From Brucella haematophila (GTDB taxonomy: Bacteria > Pseudomonadota > Alphaproteobacteria > Rhizobiales > Rhizobiaceae), in assembly GCF_005938105.1 (NCBI RefSeq), contig NZ_VCPE01000016.1, positions 79,020 through 143,019 on the forward strand: DNA of 64,000 nucleotides, in the 5' to 3' direction. This document shows positions 19,301 to 28,394 of this stretch, piece after piece. Under the pieces are notes generated by a model. That model saw nothing but the letters and a program-made list of their open reading frames with translations, was not told the DNA's origin and made no database searches. The stretch's first letter is position 1; each line of letters opens with the position of its first letter. The position numbers and the translations under genes were made by a program.

Positions 19301-19630
19301 ATGATCACCTGTTTCATCCGCTACCAGATCGACCCTTTCAAAGCGGATGCCTTTGCCGAATATGCGCGTAATTGGGGACAAGCCATTCCTCGTTGTGGCG
19401 CGCAACTGATCGGCTATTTCGGACCACATGAAGGTTCGGCCACGACCGCCTATGGCGTTTATTCGCTGGAGAACCTCGCCGCTTACGAGGCCTATCGCGC
19501 GCGACTGGCCGCCGACCCGCTGGGACGCGAGAATTATGAATTTGCGCGTCGGGAGCAATTCATCCGGTCTGAGGATCGCATCTTTCTCAAGTTGCAATCT
19601 GGACCCCATGCGGAGTTGAAAAAGCCATGA
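19301..19630 (+). CDS. NIPSNAP family protein
   Basis: A 109-residue ferredoxin-like alpha/beta-barrel protein of the NIPSNAP group, seen in ITCFIRYQIDPFKADAFAEYARNWGQAIPRCGAQLIGYFGPHEGSATTAYGVYSL. Members form dimers of the ABM superfamily; no activity is assigned. AAGGAGACC lies 7 bases before the ATG. The stop codon overlaps the start of the next gene by 4 bases, so both are in one operon, transcribed away from the ArsR-like regulator. Confidence 0.82.
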   Translation: MITCFIRYQIDPFKADAFAEYARNWGQAIPRCGAQLIGYFGPHEGSATTAYGVYSLENLAAYEAYRARLAADPLGRENYEFARREQFIRSEDRIFLKLQSGPHAELKKP

Positions 19631-19977
19631 TTGCAGTCATCTTTGAGGTATGGCCCGCCGATGCCGAGCGGCGTAAACAATATCTGGATATAGCGGCAAG
19701 CCTGCGGGAGGATCTCAGCCGCATTGATGGCTTCATCTCCATCGAGCGTTTCCAAAGCCTTGTGGAACCGGACAAGCTGCTCTCTTTGTCCTTCTGGCGC
19801 GACGAAGAAGCGGTGCGCGCCTGGCGTAACCTTCCCTCGCATCGCATCGCCCAGACCAAGGGACGCAACGGTGTTTTTGAAGATTATCGTCTGCGGGTTG
19901 CCAGTGTCGTCCGCGACTACGGACTGGATGAGCGCCGAGAAGCGCCAGACGACAGCCGCGCGGCTCATGCAGCCTAA
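19627..19977 (+). CDS. Antibiotic biosynthesis monooxygenase (ABM) domain protein
   Basis: A 116-residue single-domain protein with the ABM fold: VIFEVWPADAERRKQYLDIAASLREDLSRIDGFISIERFQSLVEPDKLLSLSFWRDEEAVRAWRN. The FWRDEEAVRAWRN element is characteristic of the family. Members range from heme-degrading and quinol monooxygenases to structural homologues, so the activity is open. It is translationally coupled to the NIPSNAP gene and ends 10 bases before a terminator shared with the convergent alaS. Confidence 0.85.
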   Translation: MIAVIFEVWPADAERRKQYLDIAASLREDLSRIDGFISIERFQSLVEPDKLLSLSFWRDEEAVRAWRNLPSHRIAQTKGRNGVFEDYRLRVASVVRDYGLDERREAPDDSRAAHAA

Positions 19978-19987
19978 ACCACAAAGC

Positions 19988-20015
19988 AAAAGGCCGGGTT
20001 GCCCCGGCCTTTTTT
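19988..20015. terminator. Bidirectional terminator between ABM gene and alaS
   Basis: AAAAGGCCGGG and CCCGGCCTTTTTT form a symmetrical GC-rich hairpin with A and T runs on its two sides, so it can act on both strands. It lies between two convergent stop codons. Confidence 0.85.
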
Positions 20016-20023
20016 AGATTGCA

Positions 20024-22681
20024 TTAGACGATCAGCGCCTTGACCGCTGCTATCGCAGCATCGGCCTTGTCGCCATCCGGCCCACCGGCCTGCGCCATAT
20101 CCGGACGACCGCCGCCACCGGCGCCGCCGAGTGCGGCTGAAGCGGCACGGACCAGATCCACAGCACTGAAACGGCCGACCATGTCTTCCGTCACGGCAGC
20201 AACCGCGCTGGCCTTGCCATCTTCACCGACGCCGATGAACAGAACCACGCCGGAACCGACCTGCTTCTTGCCTTCGTCAGCCAGCGGCTTCAAATCGCGC
20301 GGCGACACGCCGGTCACGACCTTACCGAGGAAGTTGACGCCGTTCACAGCTTCAACCGCGCTGCCGCCTTCCGACGAACCGCCGCCAAGCGCCAGCTTCT
20401 TGCGCGCATCCGACAGTTCGCGCTCAAGCTTCTTGCGTTCGTCCATCAGGGCGTTGACGCGTTCCAGTGCTTCGGCGGGTGTGGTCTTCAGCGCGCTGGC
20501 GATTGCCTTGACGCGCTCATCCTGCTCTTCGAGATAAAGGCGCGCAGCCTCACCCGTCAGCGCTTCCATACGGCGAACACCGGCTGCTACTGCACCTTCA
20601 GAAACGATGCGGACAAGACCGATATCACCGGTCTGGCGCACATGGGTACCGCCGCAAAGCTCGACCGAATAGGCCTTGCCCGACTTTGGACCATGCTTGG
20701 CCGTGCCCATCGAAACGACGCGCACTTCATCACCGTATTTTTCACCGAACAGCGCCATCGCGCCTTCGGCAATCGCATCATCCACCGCCATCAGACGCGT
20801 CGAAACCGGCGCGTTCTGCAGGATGATCTCATTGGCCATGTTTTCAACCTTGGCCAGTTCCTCCGCCGAAATCGGCTTCGGGTGCGAGAAGTCGAAGCGC
20901 AGACGGTCAGGCGCGACAAGCGAACCCTTCTGAGCCACATGGCTACCAAGCGTTTCGCGCAGGGCTTCATGCAGAAGATGGGTGGCCGAATGGTTGGAGC
21001 GGATGCGCGTGCGGCGGTCCGAATCCACTTTCAGTTCGACAGCTTCGCCAGTCTTCGCAGTGCCCTTGGTCACTTCGCCGAGATGAACGAAGACGCCCTC
21101 GCCCTTCTTCTGCGTGTCCTTGATGGTGATGACAAAGCCTTCACCGGAAATCGTTCCGGTGTCGCCCTGCTGGCCGCCGGATTCACCATAGAACGGCGTC
21201 TGGTTGACCACGACCGCAACAGTCTCGCCTTCCGAAGCTGACTGCACTTCCGCGCCGTCGCGCACCAAAGCAGCGATAACACCTTCGGCGCTTTCGGTTT
21301 CATAACCGAGGAATTCCGTCGCGCCGACCTTATCCTTGATGCCAAACCAGATCGTCTCGGTTGCAGCTTCGCCCGAACCGGCCCAATTGGCGCGGGCCTC
21401 GGCCTTCTGGCGTTCCATGGCGGTGGAGAAACCGTCCGTGTCGACAGTGATACCGCGCTGGCGCAGCGCATCCTGCGTCAGGTCGAGCGGGAAACCATAG
21501 GTGTCATAAAGCTTGAAAGCAGTTTCGCCATCAAGACGGTCACCTTCAACCAGCTTTTCCGATGCATCGGACAACAGGCCGAGGCCACGTTCCAGCGTCT
21601 TGCGGAAACGGGTTTCTTCCAGCTTCAGCGTTTCGGAAATCAGCGCTTCGGCGCGGATGAGCTCCGGGTAGGCCTGACCCATTTCGCGAATGAGCGCTGG
21701 CAGCAGACGCCACATCAACGGTTCTTTCGCACCCAGAAGCTGGGCATGACGCATGGCGCGACGCATAATGCGGCGCAGCACATAGCCGCGACCTTCGTTC
21801 GACGGCAGAACGCCGTCGGCAATCAGGAAGCCCGAAGCGCGCAGATGGTCGGCAATCACGCGATGGCTGGCGCGGAAATCGCCTTCAGCCTTGATGCCGG
21901 TCGCTTCTTCCGAAGCGCGGATCAGCGCCTTGAACAGGTCGATGTCATAATTGTCATGTACGCCCTGCAGCACGGCCGCCACGCGTTCCAGACCCATGCC
22001 GGTATCGATAGACGGACGCGGCAGATCAATGCGCTGATCCGGCGTTACCTGTTCGAACTGCATGAAAACGAGATTCCATATCTCGATGAAGCGGTCGCCG
22101 TCTTCGTCAGGCGATCCGGGAGGTCCACCCCAGATGTGGTCGCCGTGATCGAAAAAGATTTCCGAACACGGGCCGCACGGACCCGTATCGCCCATTGCCC
22201 AGAAATTATCACTCGTGGCAATGCGGATGATGCGGTCATCGCTCAGACCGGCGATCTTCTTCCAGTAATTCGCGGCATCCTCATCCGTATGATAGACGGT
22301 GACGAGCAGCTTGTCCTTCGGCAGACCGAATTCCTTGGTGATCAGGTTCCAGGCGAAGCTGATGGCGTCTTCCTTGAAATAGTCGCCGAACGAGAAATTG
22401 CCCAGCATTTCAAAGAAGGTGTGATGGCGCGCCGTGTAGCCCACATTGTCGAGATCGTTATGCTTGCCGCCAGCGCGCACGCATTTCTGCGAGGTGGTCG
22501 CGCGATTATAGGCGCGATGTTCCAGCCCCGTGAACACATTCTTGAACTGCACCATGCCCGCATTAGTGAACATGAGCGTCGGGTCATTGCGCGGTACGAG
22601 CGGACTCGACGGAACGATTTCATGTCCGTTCTTGCGGTAGTAATCGAGGAATGTGGACCTTATCTCGTTGACGCCAGCCAT
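20024..22681 (-). CDS. alaS: Alanyl-tRNA synthetase
   Basis: An 885-residue class II synthetase that charges tRNA-Ala. The N-terminal catalytic domain ([47 protein letters not shown]) is complete. The editing domain carries the zinc ligands in [12 protein letters not shown] and the late CGGTHV. A C-terminal coiled-coil region and a C-Ala domain with glycine-rich [15 protein letters not shown] complete the protein. Length is normal. It is transcribed alone in the same direction as recA, which lies upstream across a 359-base spacer. Confidence 0.97.
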   Translation of the reverse strand: MAGVNEIRSTFLDYYRKNGHEIVPSSPLVPRNDPTLMFTNAGMVQFKNVFTGLEHRAYNRATTSQKCVRAGGKHNDLDNVGYTARHHTFFEMLGNFSFGDYFKEDAISFAWNLITKEFGLPKDKLLVTVYHTDEDAANYWKKIAGLSDDRIIRIATSDNFWAMGDTGPCGPCSEIFFDHGDHIWGGPPGSPDEDGDRFIEIWNLVFMQFEQVTPDQRIDLPRPSIDTGMGLERVAAVLQGVHDNYDIDLFKALIRASEEATGIKAEGDFRASHRVIADHLRASGFLIADGVLPSNEGRGYVLRRIMRRAMRHAQLLGAKEPLMWRLLPALIREMGQAYPELIRAEALISETLKLEETRFRKTLERGLGLLSDASEKLVEGDRLDGETAFKLYDTYGFPLDLTQDALRQRGITVDTDGFSTAMERQKAEARANWAGSGEAATETIWFGIKDKVGATEFLGYETESAEGVIAALVRDGAEVQSASEGETVAVVVNQTPFYGESGGQQGDTGTISGEGFVITIKDTQKKGEGVFVHLGEVTKGTAKTGEAVELKVDSDRRTRIRSNHSATHLLHEALRETLGSHVAQKGSLVAPDRLRFDFSHPKPISAEELAKVENMANEIILQNAPVSTRLMAVDDAIAEGAMALFGEKYGDEVRVVSMGTAKHGPKSGKAYSVELCGGTHVRQTGDIGLVRIVSEGAVAAGVRRMEALTGEAARLYLEEQDERVKAIASALKTTPAEALERVNALMDERKKLERELSDARKKLALGGGSSEGGSAVEAVNGVNFLGKVVTGVSPRDLKPLADEGKKQVGSGVVLFIGVGEDGKASAVAAVTEDMVGRFSAVDLVRAASAALGGAGGGGRPDMAQAGGPDGDKADAAIAAVKALIV

Positions 22682-23040
22682 AATTCACCCTTGGGCTTTT
22701 CTTGCCCTGCATTGATGCACCCTGTTTCAAAGGCTGCATCGATTGTCTTTTGCACCTGCATACCGCCAACAAACAACGGAAACCGCAGGCATTACTCCCC
22801 TCTCATACTGCAAGGACGTGAGGTGGAGTTCTTCGGTTGACCGCTTTTAACGATGTGCTGCTTTTCTGTCCAGATAAGCAGCGTGCGCCATAAAGGCAAA
22901 TTCTGCCTGTGAAAGCACCTTTTGCCAGTGCTTTTGAATTCGCATCAAGCTGTGACTGAAAAAATGAAGCCCCGTGCGACAGCACAGGGCTTCCAACTTT
23001 CAAGCGGTACTTGAGGTTCGGGCTGAACCTCATCCCGATA
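22682..23040. other. alaS-recA spacer
   Basis: This 359-base gap holds the recA terminator at 22959-22993 and, downstream of it, the region from which alaS must be expressed. No coding sequence or tRNA is seen. A weak stem near 22799-22835 (on the minus strand, CTCACGTCCTTGCAGTATGAG) may be part of the alaS leader, but it is not convincing. Confidence 0.5.
22959..22993 (-). terminator. Rho-independent terminator of recA
   Basis: On the minus strand GAAGCCCTGTGC pairs with GCACGGGGCTTC (12 bp, one G-U) around TGTC, followed by ATTTTTTC. It lies 48 bases beyond the recA stop codon. Confidence 0.88.
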
Positions 23041-24129
23041 TTACATCTCCGCTGCGTCGGACCCGCTATCTTCTTCCGGGCCGCCATCATCAAGGAACTG
23101 CTCGGCTATCAAGCCGGCATTCTGACGGAGCGTCGTTTCGATTTCGCGCGCAACCTCCGGATTCTCCTTCAGATAAAGCTTCGCGTTTTCACGGCCCTGG
23201 CCGAGACGTTGCGAATTATAGGAGAACCAAGCGCCCGACTTTTCGACAACGCCTGCCTTCACGCCAAGATCGACCAGTTCGCCCGTCTTGGAAACACCGG
23301 CGCCATACATGATATCGAATTCAACTTGCTTGAAGGGAGGAGCAAGCTTGTTCTTCACGACCTTCACGCGGGTCTGGTTACCGACGACCTCATCACGCTC
23401 CTTGATGGAACCGATACGGCGAATATCGAGACGAACAGAAGCGTAGAACTTCAGCGCATTACCGCCAGTCGTCGTTTCAGGCGAACCGAACATGACGCCG
23501 ATCTTCATGCGGATCTGGTTGATGAAGATGACCATGCAGTTGGAGCGCGAGATCGAAGCAGTGAGCTTGCGCAGCGCCTGGCTCATCAGACGAGCCTGAA
23601 GGCCCGGCAGCGAATCGCCCATCTCGCCTTCGATTTCCGCACGCGGCGTGAGCGCTGCAACGGAGTCCACGACCAGAACGTCGATGGCACCGGAACGCAC
23701 GAGCGTATCGGTAATTTCTAGCGCCTGCTCGCCGGTATCCGGCTGCGAAATCAGCAGGTTTTCCAGATCCACACCGAGTTTGCGTGCATAGACAGGATCA
23801 AGCGCATGTTCCGCATCAACGAATGCGCAGATACCGCCCTTTTTCTGCGCTTCGGCAATCGTATGCAGCGCGAGCGTGGTCTTACCAGAGCTTTCCGGCC
23901 CGTAAATTTCAACGATGCGGCCCTTGGGCAAGCCGCCTACACCCAGAGCGATGTCCAGAGAGAGTGAGCCGGTCGAAACGGTTTCGATCTCGACCACCTT
24001 GTCGTTCTGACCGAGGCGCATGATCGAGCCTTTGCCGAACGCTCTTTCGATCTGTGACAGCGCCGCATCAAGTGCCTTAGTCTTGTCCACTGAATTATCC
24101 TCAACAAGTCGCAATGAATTCTGAGACAT
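23041..24129 (-). CDS. recA: Recombinase A
   Basis: A 362-residue DNA recombinase and SOS co-protease. The Walker A motif GPESSGKT is at residues 77-84. The catalytic glutamate and L1 region follow ([14 protein letters not shown]), as does the ssDNA loop L2 near [23 protein letters not shown]. The C-terminus is acidic ([16 protein letters not shown]), usual for RecA. It is monocistronic, with an alphaproteobacterial LexA box upstream and its own terminator downstream. Confidence 0.97.
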   Translation of the reverse strand: MSQNSLRLVEDNSVDKTKALDAALSQIERAFGKGSIMRLGQNDKVVEIETVSTGSLSLDIALGVGGLPKGRIVEIYGPESSGKTTLALHTIAEAQKKGGICAFVDAEHALDPVYARKLGVDLENLLISQPDTGEQALEITDTLVRSGAIDVLVVDSVAALTPRAEIEGEMGDSLPGLQARLMSQALRKLTASISRSNCMVIFINQIRMKIGVMFGSPETTTGGNALKFYASVRLDIRRIGSIKERDEVVGNQTRVKVVKNKLAPPFKQVEFDIMYGAGVSKTGELVDLGVKAGVVEKSGAWFSYNSQRLGQGRENAKLYLKENPEVAREIETTLRQNAGLIAEQFLDDGGPEEDSGSDAAEM

Positions 24130-24252
24130 CTTACACCATCCTCTTGTCCCGCTAGAAGCCCGGCAGGCTCATCGCTCATATCTATTTGTATCTGTTTTGT
24201 TCTCATTTGGCAATACAGATAACATATTGAAATTATAAGATATTATTATTTT

Positions 24253-24267
24253 GTTCCATTATTGTTC
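24253..24267. promoter_or_regulatory. LexA (SOS) box upstream of recA
   Basis: GTTC-N7-GTTC (GTTCCATTATTGTTC), the alphaproteobacterial LexA operator, is present without mismatch. It lies 124 bases upstream of the recA start codon in an AT-rich stretch likely to contain the promoter. This predicts DNA-damage induction. Confidence 0.82.
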
Positions 24268-24354
24268 TCTACAATTAGAGATAGGTAAAATAAAATGCCT
24301 ATCCACGCTTTAAGCCACTCAGGCGCTTTCGACAGATCAACGATTCGGTTCCAA

Positions 24355-24392
24355 CAAACAAAAACGCAGCCCTTCTTGCGAAGAACTGCGTT
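24355..24392 (-). terminator. Terminator after the OmpA-type lipoprotein gene
   Basis: On the minus strand AACGCAG-TTCTT pairs with AAGAA-(GGG)-CTGCGTT, followed by TTTGTTTG. It sits about 45 bases after the stop. A second short stem (GGGCC/GGCCC, near 24403-24417) precedes it. Confidence 0.72.
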
Positions 24393-24435
24393 CGATAGGA
24401 CGGGCCCAGACGGCCCGATTCTGTCTGCCGAAGTG

Positions 24436-25101
24436 TTAGCTTGCGCCCCGCAGCGGCGAAATCTGGATTTCAACACGACGGTTCTGAGCGCGACCTTCCG
24501 GCGTGGCGTTGGTGGCCACAGGCTGGCTTGCGCCATAACCGATGATCGCAAAGCGACGCGGATCGATGCCCTGTGAACCCAGATAGCTTGCGACCGATCC
24601 GGCGCGACGCTGCGACAGATCCTGATTATGGCTCGCGCTACCTGTCGAGTCGGTATGACCCAGAACGTCAACGAGAGTCTGGTTGAACTTGCGCAGCACG
24701 ATGGCTACCGAATTCAGCGTCGGATAAAACTGGCTCTTCACCTGATCCTGATCGGTGTCGAACGTGATGCTCGACGGCATGTTCAGGATAATCTGATCGC
24801 CGTTACGCGTCACGGAAACGCCGGTACCCTGCAACTGGGCACGCAGTTCACTTTCCTGACGATCCATGTAATTACCGATTGCACCACCGCCGAGCGCGCC
24901 AATACCGGCGCCGATCAGCACGGCATTGCGCTGTGCGCGGCTGGAACCGCCAACCATGAGGCCGCCCAGAGCACCGACAGCAGCACCGATTGCCGCCCCG
25001 CCCGCCGTGTTCGACATCTTCTGTTCGCCCGTATATGGGTCAGTGGTGCAGCCCGCCAGCAATGTGGCTCCAATCAGGGCAATACCGATTCTTTTCAACA
25101 T
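24436..25101 (-). CDS. OmpA-family outer-membrane lipoprotein (YiaD-like)
   Basis: A 221-residue lipoprotein. The signal MLKRIGIALIGATLLAGC ends in lipobox LAGC. It is followed by a glycine-zipper segment (GGAAIGAAVGALGGLMVGG and GAGIGALGGGAIGNYMD), then a C-terminal OmpA domain (residues 105-221, DVLGHTDSTGSASHNQDLSQRRAGSVASYL) that binds peptidoglycan. It would tether the outer membrane to the wall. The start at 25101 is chosen for the signal peptide, with GAGGATGACC upstream; the frame stays open for 23 more codons. The glycine zipper could insert in the membrane. Confidence 0.9.
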   Translation of the reverse strand: MLKRIGIALIGATLLAGCTTDPYTGEQKMSNTAGGAAIGAAVGALGGLMVGGSSRAQRNAVLIGAGIGALGGGAIGNYMDRQESELRAQLQGTGVSVTRNGDQIILNMPSSITFDTDQDQVKSQFYPTLNSVAIVLRKFNQTLVDVLGHTDSTGSASHNQDLSQRRAGSVASYLGSQGIDPRRFAIIGYGASQPVATNATPEGRAQNRRVEIQISPLRGAS

Positions 25102-25201
25102 GCAAAGGTCATCCTCAATTTGCGATTCCGCGCGCATGATAATTGCGATTAAGGCCGGATGGTGTTCCAAATCTCGTATTTGAATCCACCATCCTCATCT
25201 T

Positions 25202-25786
25202 TTAGCTAATACCGCCACAAGAACGCAACTGCGCCGCGTAGCGATTGGCCATCGCCTGCGCTCGCTTAGCTCCATTCAGAGCCGTGGCATTGCCACGCCA
25301 AGCCCCGCGCGCATAACCGCCGTGACCGCTGTAATAGGCTAGATAGAGGCTGTAAGCATCGCCACGGTTGATGCCGTTCTTCTGATAGCTCTGATAGTGA
25401 TACCAGCCGATGAAATGGATGGCGTCGGCAAAGTTGGTGCGCGAAGCGGTCCAACGGCCAGTCTCACGCTTGTAGCGCTCCCAGGTGCCGCTCAGCGCTT
25501 GTGAATAGCCATAAGCGCTGGATGCGCGCTTCCACGGAATGATCCAGAGAATCTTCGTGCGAGGCGGTCTCGCATAGGGCTGGAAGCCCGATTCCGTATA
25601 GATCGTGGCCATCAAAACCGGAACCGGCACGCCGAATTCACGCGAAACGCGCGTCGCGGCACTCTGCCAATTGTTGAACCAACCGTCACGCTGATCGAAG
25701 ACTGCACATACATTGCTGACCTGCCGTGGGGCGGTCGCGCAGCCTCCAAGGATCACGAGCGCTACGAGACACAAAACGCGCATCAT
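25202..25786 (-). CDS. Transglycosylase-SLT-like lipoprotein
   Basis: A 194-residue secreted lipoprotein. The signal MMRVLCLVALVILGGCA ends in lipobox LGGC. The mature domain resembles a lysozyme-like lytic transglycosylase: the catalytic-type glutamate is in MATIYTESGFQPYARPP, then YGYSQALSGTWERYKRETG and a late NRGDAYSLYLAYYSGHGGYARG. It should cleave or bind peptidoglycan in the periplasm. The glutamate-serine ES motif is intact, so activity is likely. It lies 100 bases upstream of the OmpA-type gene on the same strand, so both wall-associated proteins may be expressed together. Confidence 0.85.
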   Translation of the reverse strand: MMRVLCLVALVILGGCATAPRQVSNVCAVFDQRDGWFNNWQSAATRVSREFGVPVPVLMATIYTESGFQPYARPPRTKILWIIPWKRASSAYGYSQALSGTWERYKRETGRWTASRTNFADAIHFIGWYHYQSYQKNGINRGDAYSLYLAYYSGHGGYARGAWRGNATALNGAKRAQAMANRYAAQLRSCGGIS

Positions 25787-25801
25787 GGGAAACCTCGTCA
25801 A

Positions 25802-26061
25802 ATTGTAAAGATTGATAAAATGTAAAAGTAAACTTCCTATTAACCTGAATGCACCGCGCGTTTTAGGTTCAGCAGGTGAGAACGATGAAATCTGTTCAGA
25901 GTGTGAATATTTTCGATGCTATAAGAAATATTGTTGAATAAGTGAATTGATAGTCACAATTGAAACCATAAAATCCGACTAGCATATCTTAATAAAAATA
26001 TTGTCATTTTAAACAGGCATCCTCTCCGTTTATTTTAGAAATTATTATTTGAGGATTGATT
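25802..26061. other. AT-rich spacer between two divergent genes
   Basis: This 260-base gap is clearly more AT-rich than its surroundings; the 120 bases at 25921-26040 contain only 32 G or C. It holds the promoters of the two divergent genes. GAGG at 26051-26054 is the ribosome site of the protease. No repeat ends, integrase or tRNA are seen that would explain it. Confidence 0.6.
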
Positions 26062-26976
26062 ATGGGATACTTCCAATATTCTATTACGTACGGATTTACT
26101 TATATATTTCTGGCGGCAGCTGTCATTGCGGTCGTCATCAAACACGAAATTGTTGCGCTCGTTCTGCTGATCTCGACATTCATTGCGGCTCTGCTCGGAG
26201 AGTCCATGTCTCTGGTAGGCCTCGTGGCGCTGGCAATGTTTGCAATCCTAACACGCTGGCGGTTCAGCATTCTCCGTGAGAGCATGTATCGTCGTTTCCC
26301 CTGGACCGAACCGGCCACGGATCTGCTGGTAGTCATCGCCTGTCTCACGTTTTTCGTTCATTACATGCGCGGCTTTCACAACACTAAGATTATTGATGCA
26401 ATGGTTATGTCCGCTGGCGGCGTGCCGTTTTCCATGTATCTGAATCTGGACAAGACCGCAGCCGCGATCATCCTCGCACTCAGCGGGCAGTATTTCACTT
26501 CGGGAACGGAATTTGACACCCCGAGAAAACAAACTGGAACAGCCGAAACTTTGAAGATCATAGGGCTGATGTGGGCCGGCTGTATTGTAACCTTGATCCC
26601 GATCGCATTGGCGATCGGCTATATCAAGTTCGATCCGAAGATCATGCCCCACTTTGGCATCTGGGCCGTCAACAATCTCCTCTTCGTAGCTTTTGCGGAA
26701 GAAGTTCTGTTTCGTGGCATGATACAGGGACGCCTGCTGGCCTATTCCTACTATCGTGGCTGGCATCCAGCCTTTGCGATCACGATCGCAGCAATCCTGT
26801 TCGGTCTACTGCACTATCCAGGCGGTCTGAGCTATATCGCGCTGGCAACCGTTGCCGGGATTTTTTACGGCACAGCCTATTACAAGACAGGCCGACTGAC
26901 CTCGTCAATCGCGGTGCATTTTCTGCTGAATCTAACCCACGCATTGTTCTTCACCTATCCGGCGCTGGCCCATTGA
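26062..26976 (+). CDS. CPBP-family intramembrane glutamic protease
   Basis: A 304-residue polytopic membrane protein, about eight hydrophobic segments. The CPBP (Abi/CAAX-like) signature is complete: EEVLFRGMIQG (EExxxR), the histidine of LLHYPGG, and the C-terminal HFLLNLTHALFF. Bacterial members include immunity, signalling and prenyl-protein-processing proteases; none can be assigned here. The ATG at 26062 is preferred over a TTG at 26056. It converges with rarA, 19 bases away. The upstream spacer is AT-rich, which may indicate acquisition or simply a strong promoter region. Confidence 0.85.
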   Translation: MGYFQYSITYGFTYIFLAAAVIAVVIKHEIVALVLLISTFIAALLGESMSLVGLVALAMFAILTRWRFSILRESMYRRFPWTEPATDLLVVIACLTFFVHYMRGFHNTKIIDAMVMSAGGVPFSMYLNLDKTAAAIILALSGQYFTSGTEFDTPRKQTGTAETLKIIGLMWAGCIVTLIPIALAIGYIKFDPKIMPHFGIWAVNNLLFVAFAEEVLFRGMIQGRLLAYSYYRGWHPAFAITIAAILFGLLHYPGGLSYIALATVAGIFYGTAYYKTGRLTSSIAVHFLLNLTHALFFTYPALAH

Positions 26977-26995
26977 GCGACAGGCGGGCAGGTTC

Positions 26996-28315
26996 TTAAC
27001 CGTTCCTGCCTCGACGTTCCTGACGCAGCCGCGCCCAGTAGTCGAGCCGCTTGCGGATATCGCGCTCAAAACCGCGTTCCGGCGGGTCGTAAAATTTCTG
27101 CCGCCCGAGGCTTTCGGGGAAATAATCCTGCCCCGAAAAAGCATCCGGCTGATCGTGGTCATAGGCGTAACCGTCGCCATAGCCTTCATTCTTCATCAGC
27201 TTGGTCGGAGCATTGAGAATGTGCTTTGGCGGCACCAGAGAGCCGTGCTCCTTGGCGGCGCGCATGGAGGCTTTGTAAGCCATATAAACTGCGTTCGATT
27301 TGGGTGCAGTGGCGAGATAAACACATGCCTGCGCCAGTGCCAGCTCGCCTTCCGGCGATCCGAGATAGTCGTAAGCATCCTTGGCGGCATTGCAGATGAC
27401 GAGCGCCTGCGGATCGGCGAGCCCGATATCCTCAACCGCCATGCGCACAAGACGCCGACCCAGATAAAGCGGATCTTCGCCCGCATCGAACATGCGCGAC
27501 AGATAATAGAGTGCAGCATCTGGGTCAGAGCCCCGCACCGATTTATGCAGCGCCGAGATCAGATTGTAATGCCCGTCCTGGCTCTTGTCGTAAACCGGTG
27601 CACGTCGTTGCACCACATCCTGAAGTTTGTCGGCGGTGAAGACCTCGTCCGGCCTCGCCGCGCGCCAGACTTCCTCAGCCAGCGTCAACGCAGCACGGCC
27701 ATCGCCGTCGGCCATACGAATCAGAATGGCCCTCGCCTCTTCATCCAGTGGCAGCGGACGGTCTTCCTGCTCTTCGGCGCGGATTAACAGCGTTGCGATG
27801 CTCTCCGCCTCATGTGGATGAAAAGTCAGCACTCGCGCCCGCGATAGCAGAGCGGCGTTGAGTTCAAAGGACGGATTTTCGGTGGTCGCGCCAATCAGAA
27901 TGACGGTGCCGTCTTCCATCACCGGCAGGAACGAATCCTGCTGCGCACGATTGAAGCGATGAATCTCGTCCACGAAAAGCAAGGTCTGACGCCCGGACAT
28001 GCGCCGCGCACGGGCCGTCTCGAAGACTTTCTTGAGGTCGGCCACACCGGAGAAAATCGCCGAAATCTGCTCGAAGGCCAGATCGGTTTCGCCCGCCAGC
28101 AGTCGAGCGACCGTCGTCTTACCGGTTCCGGGAGGCCCCCAGAAAATCATCGAACCAAGCGAGCCGGATTCGATCATGCGCGTCAGCACACCTTCCGGCC
28201 CTGTCAGATGTTCCTGACCGGTCACCTCCGACAAGTGTCTCGGGCGCAAGCGGTCCGCAAGCGGACGATTGCGGTCCGCATTCGGGTCCGACGCCGATGA
28301 AAAAAGATCGCTCAT
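26996..28315 (-). CDS. rarA: Replication-associated recombination protein A (MgsA/RarA)
   Basis: A 439-residue clamp-loader-like AAA+ ATPase that works at stalled replication forks. Walker A GPPGTGKTT is at residues 60-68 and Walker B is LLFVDEIHRFN, followed by GATTENPSFELNAALLSRARV. The C-terminal MgsA domain (SALHKSVRGSDPDAALYYLSRM, YMAYKASM) is intact. The start MSDLFSSASD fits family members; the frame is open for 51 codons before it, covering the upstream hairpin. It follows the protease gene at 28395 after a terminator hairpin. Confidence 0.93.
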   Translation of the reverse strand: MSDLFSSASDPNADRNRPLADRLRPRHLSEVTGQEHLTGPEGVLTRMIESGSLGSMIFWGPPGTGKTTVARLLAGETDLAFEQISAIFSGVADLKKVFETARARRMSGRQTLLFVDEIHRFNRAQQDSFLPVMEDGTVILIGATTENPSFELNAALLSRARVLTFHPHEAESIATLLIRAEEQEDRPLPLDEEARAILIRMADGDGRAALTLAEEVWRAARPDEVFTADKLQDVVQRRAPVYDKSQDGHYNLISALHKSVRGSDPDAALYYLSRMFDAGEDPLYLGRRLVRMAVEDIGLADPQALVICNAAKDAYDYLGSPEGELALAQACVYLATAPKSNAVYMAYKASMRAAKEHGSLVPPKHILNAPTKLMKNEGYGDGYAYDHDQPDAFSGQDYFPESLGRQKFYDPPERGFERDIRKRLDYWARLRQERRGRNG

Positions 28316-28339
28316 TCGATAACTCGGTCGATAAATAAA

Positions 28340-28375
28340 ATGCCGCTTCAGGCATAATCTTACCTGAAGCGGCAT
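28340..28375 (-). terminator. Hairpin terminator between protease gene and rarA
   Basis: A perfect 13-bp stem (ATGCCGCTTCAGG and its complement) with a 10-base loop is followed on the minus strand by TTTATTTATC. It lies 20 bases after the protease stop and 25 bases before the rarA start. Confidence 0.8.
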
Positions 28376-28394
28376 GCAACTTTTCGTGGCTGTT

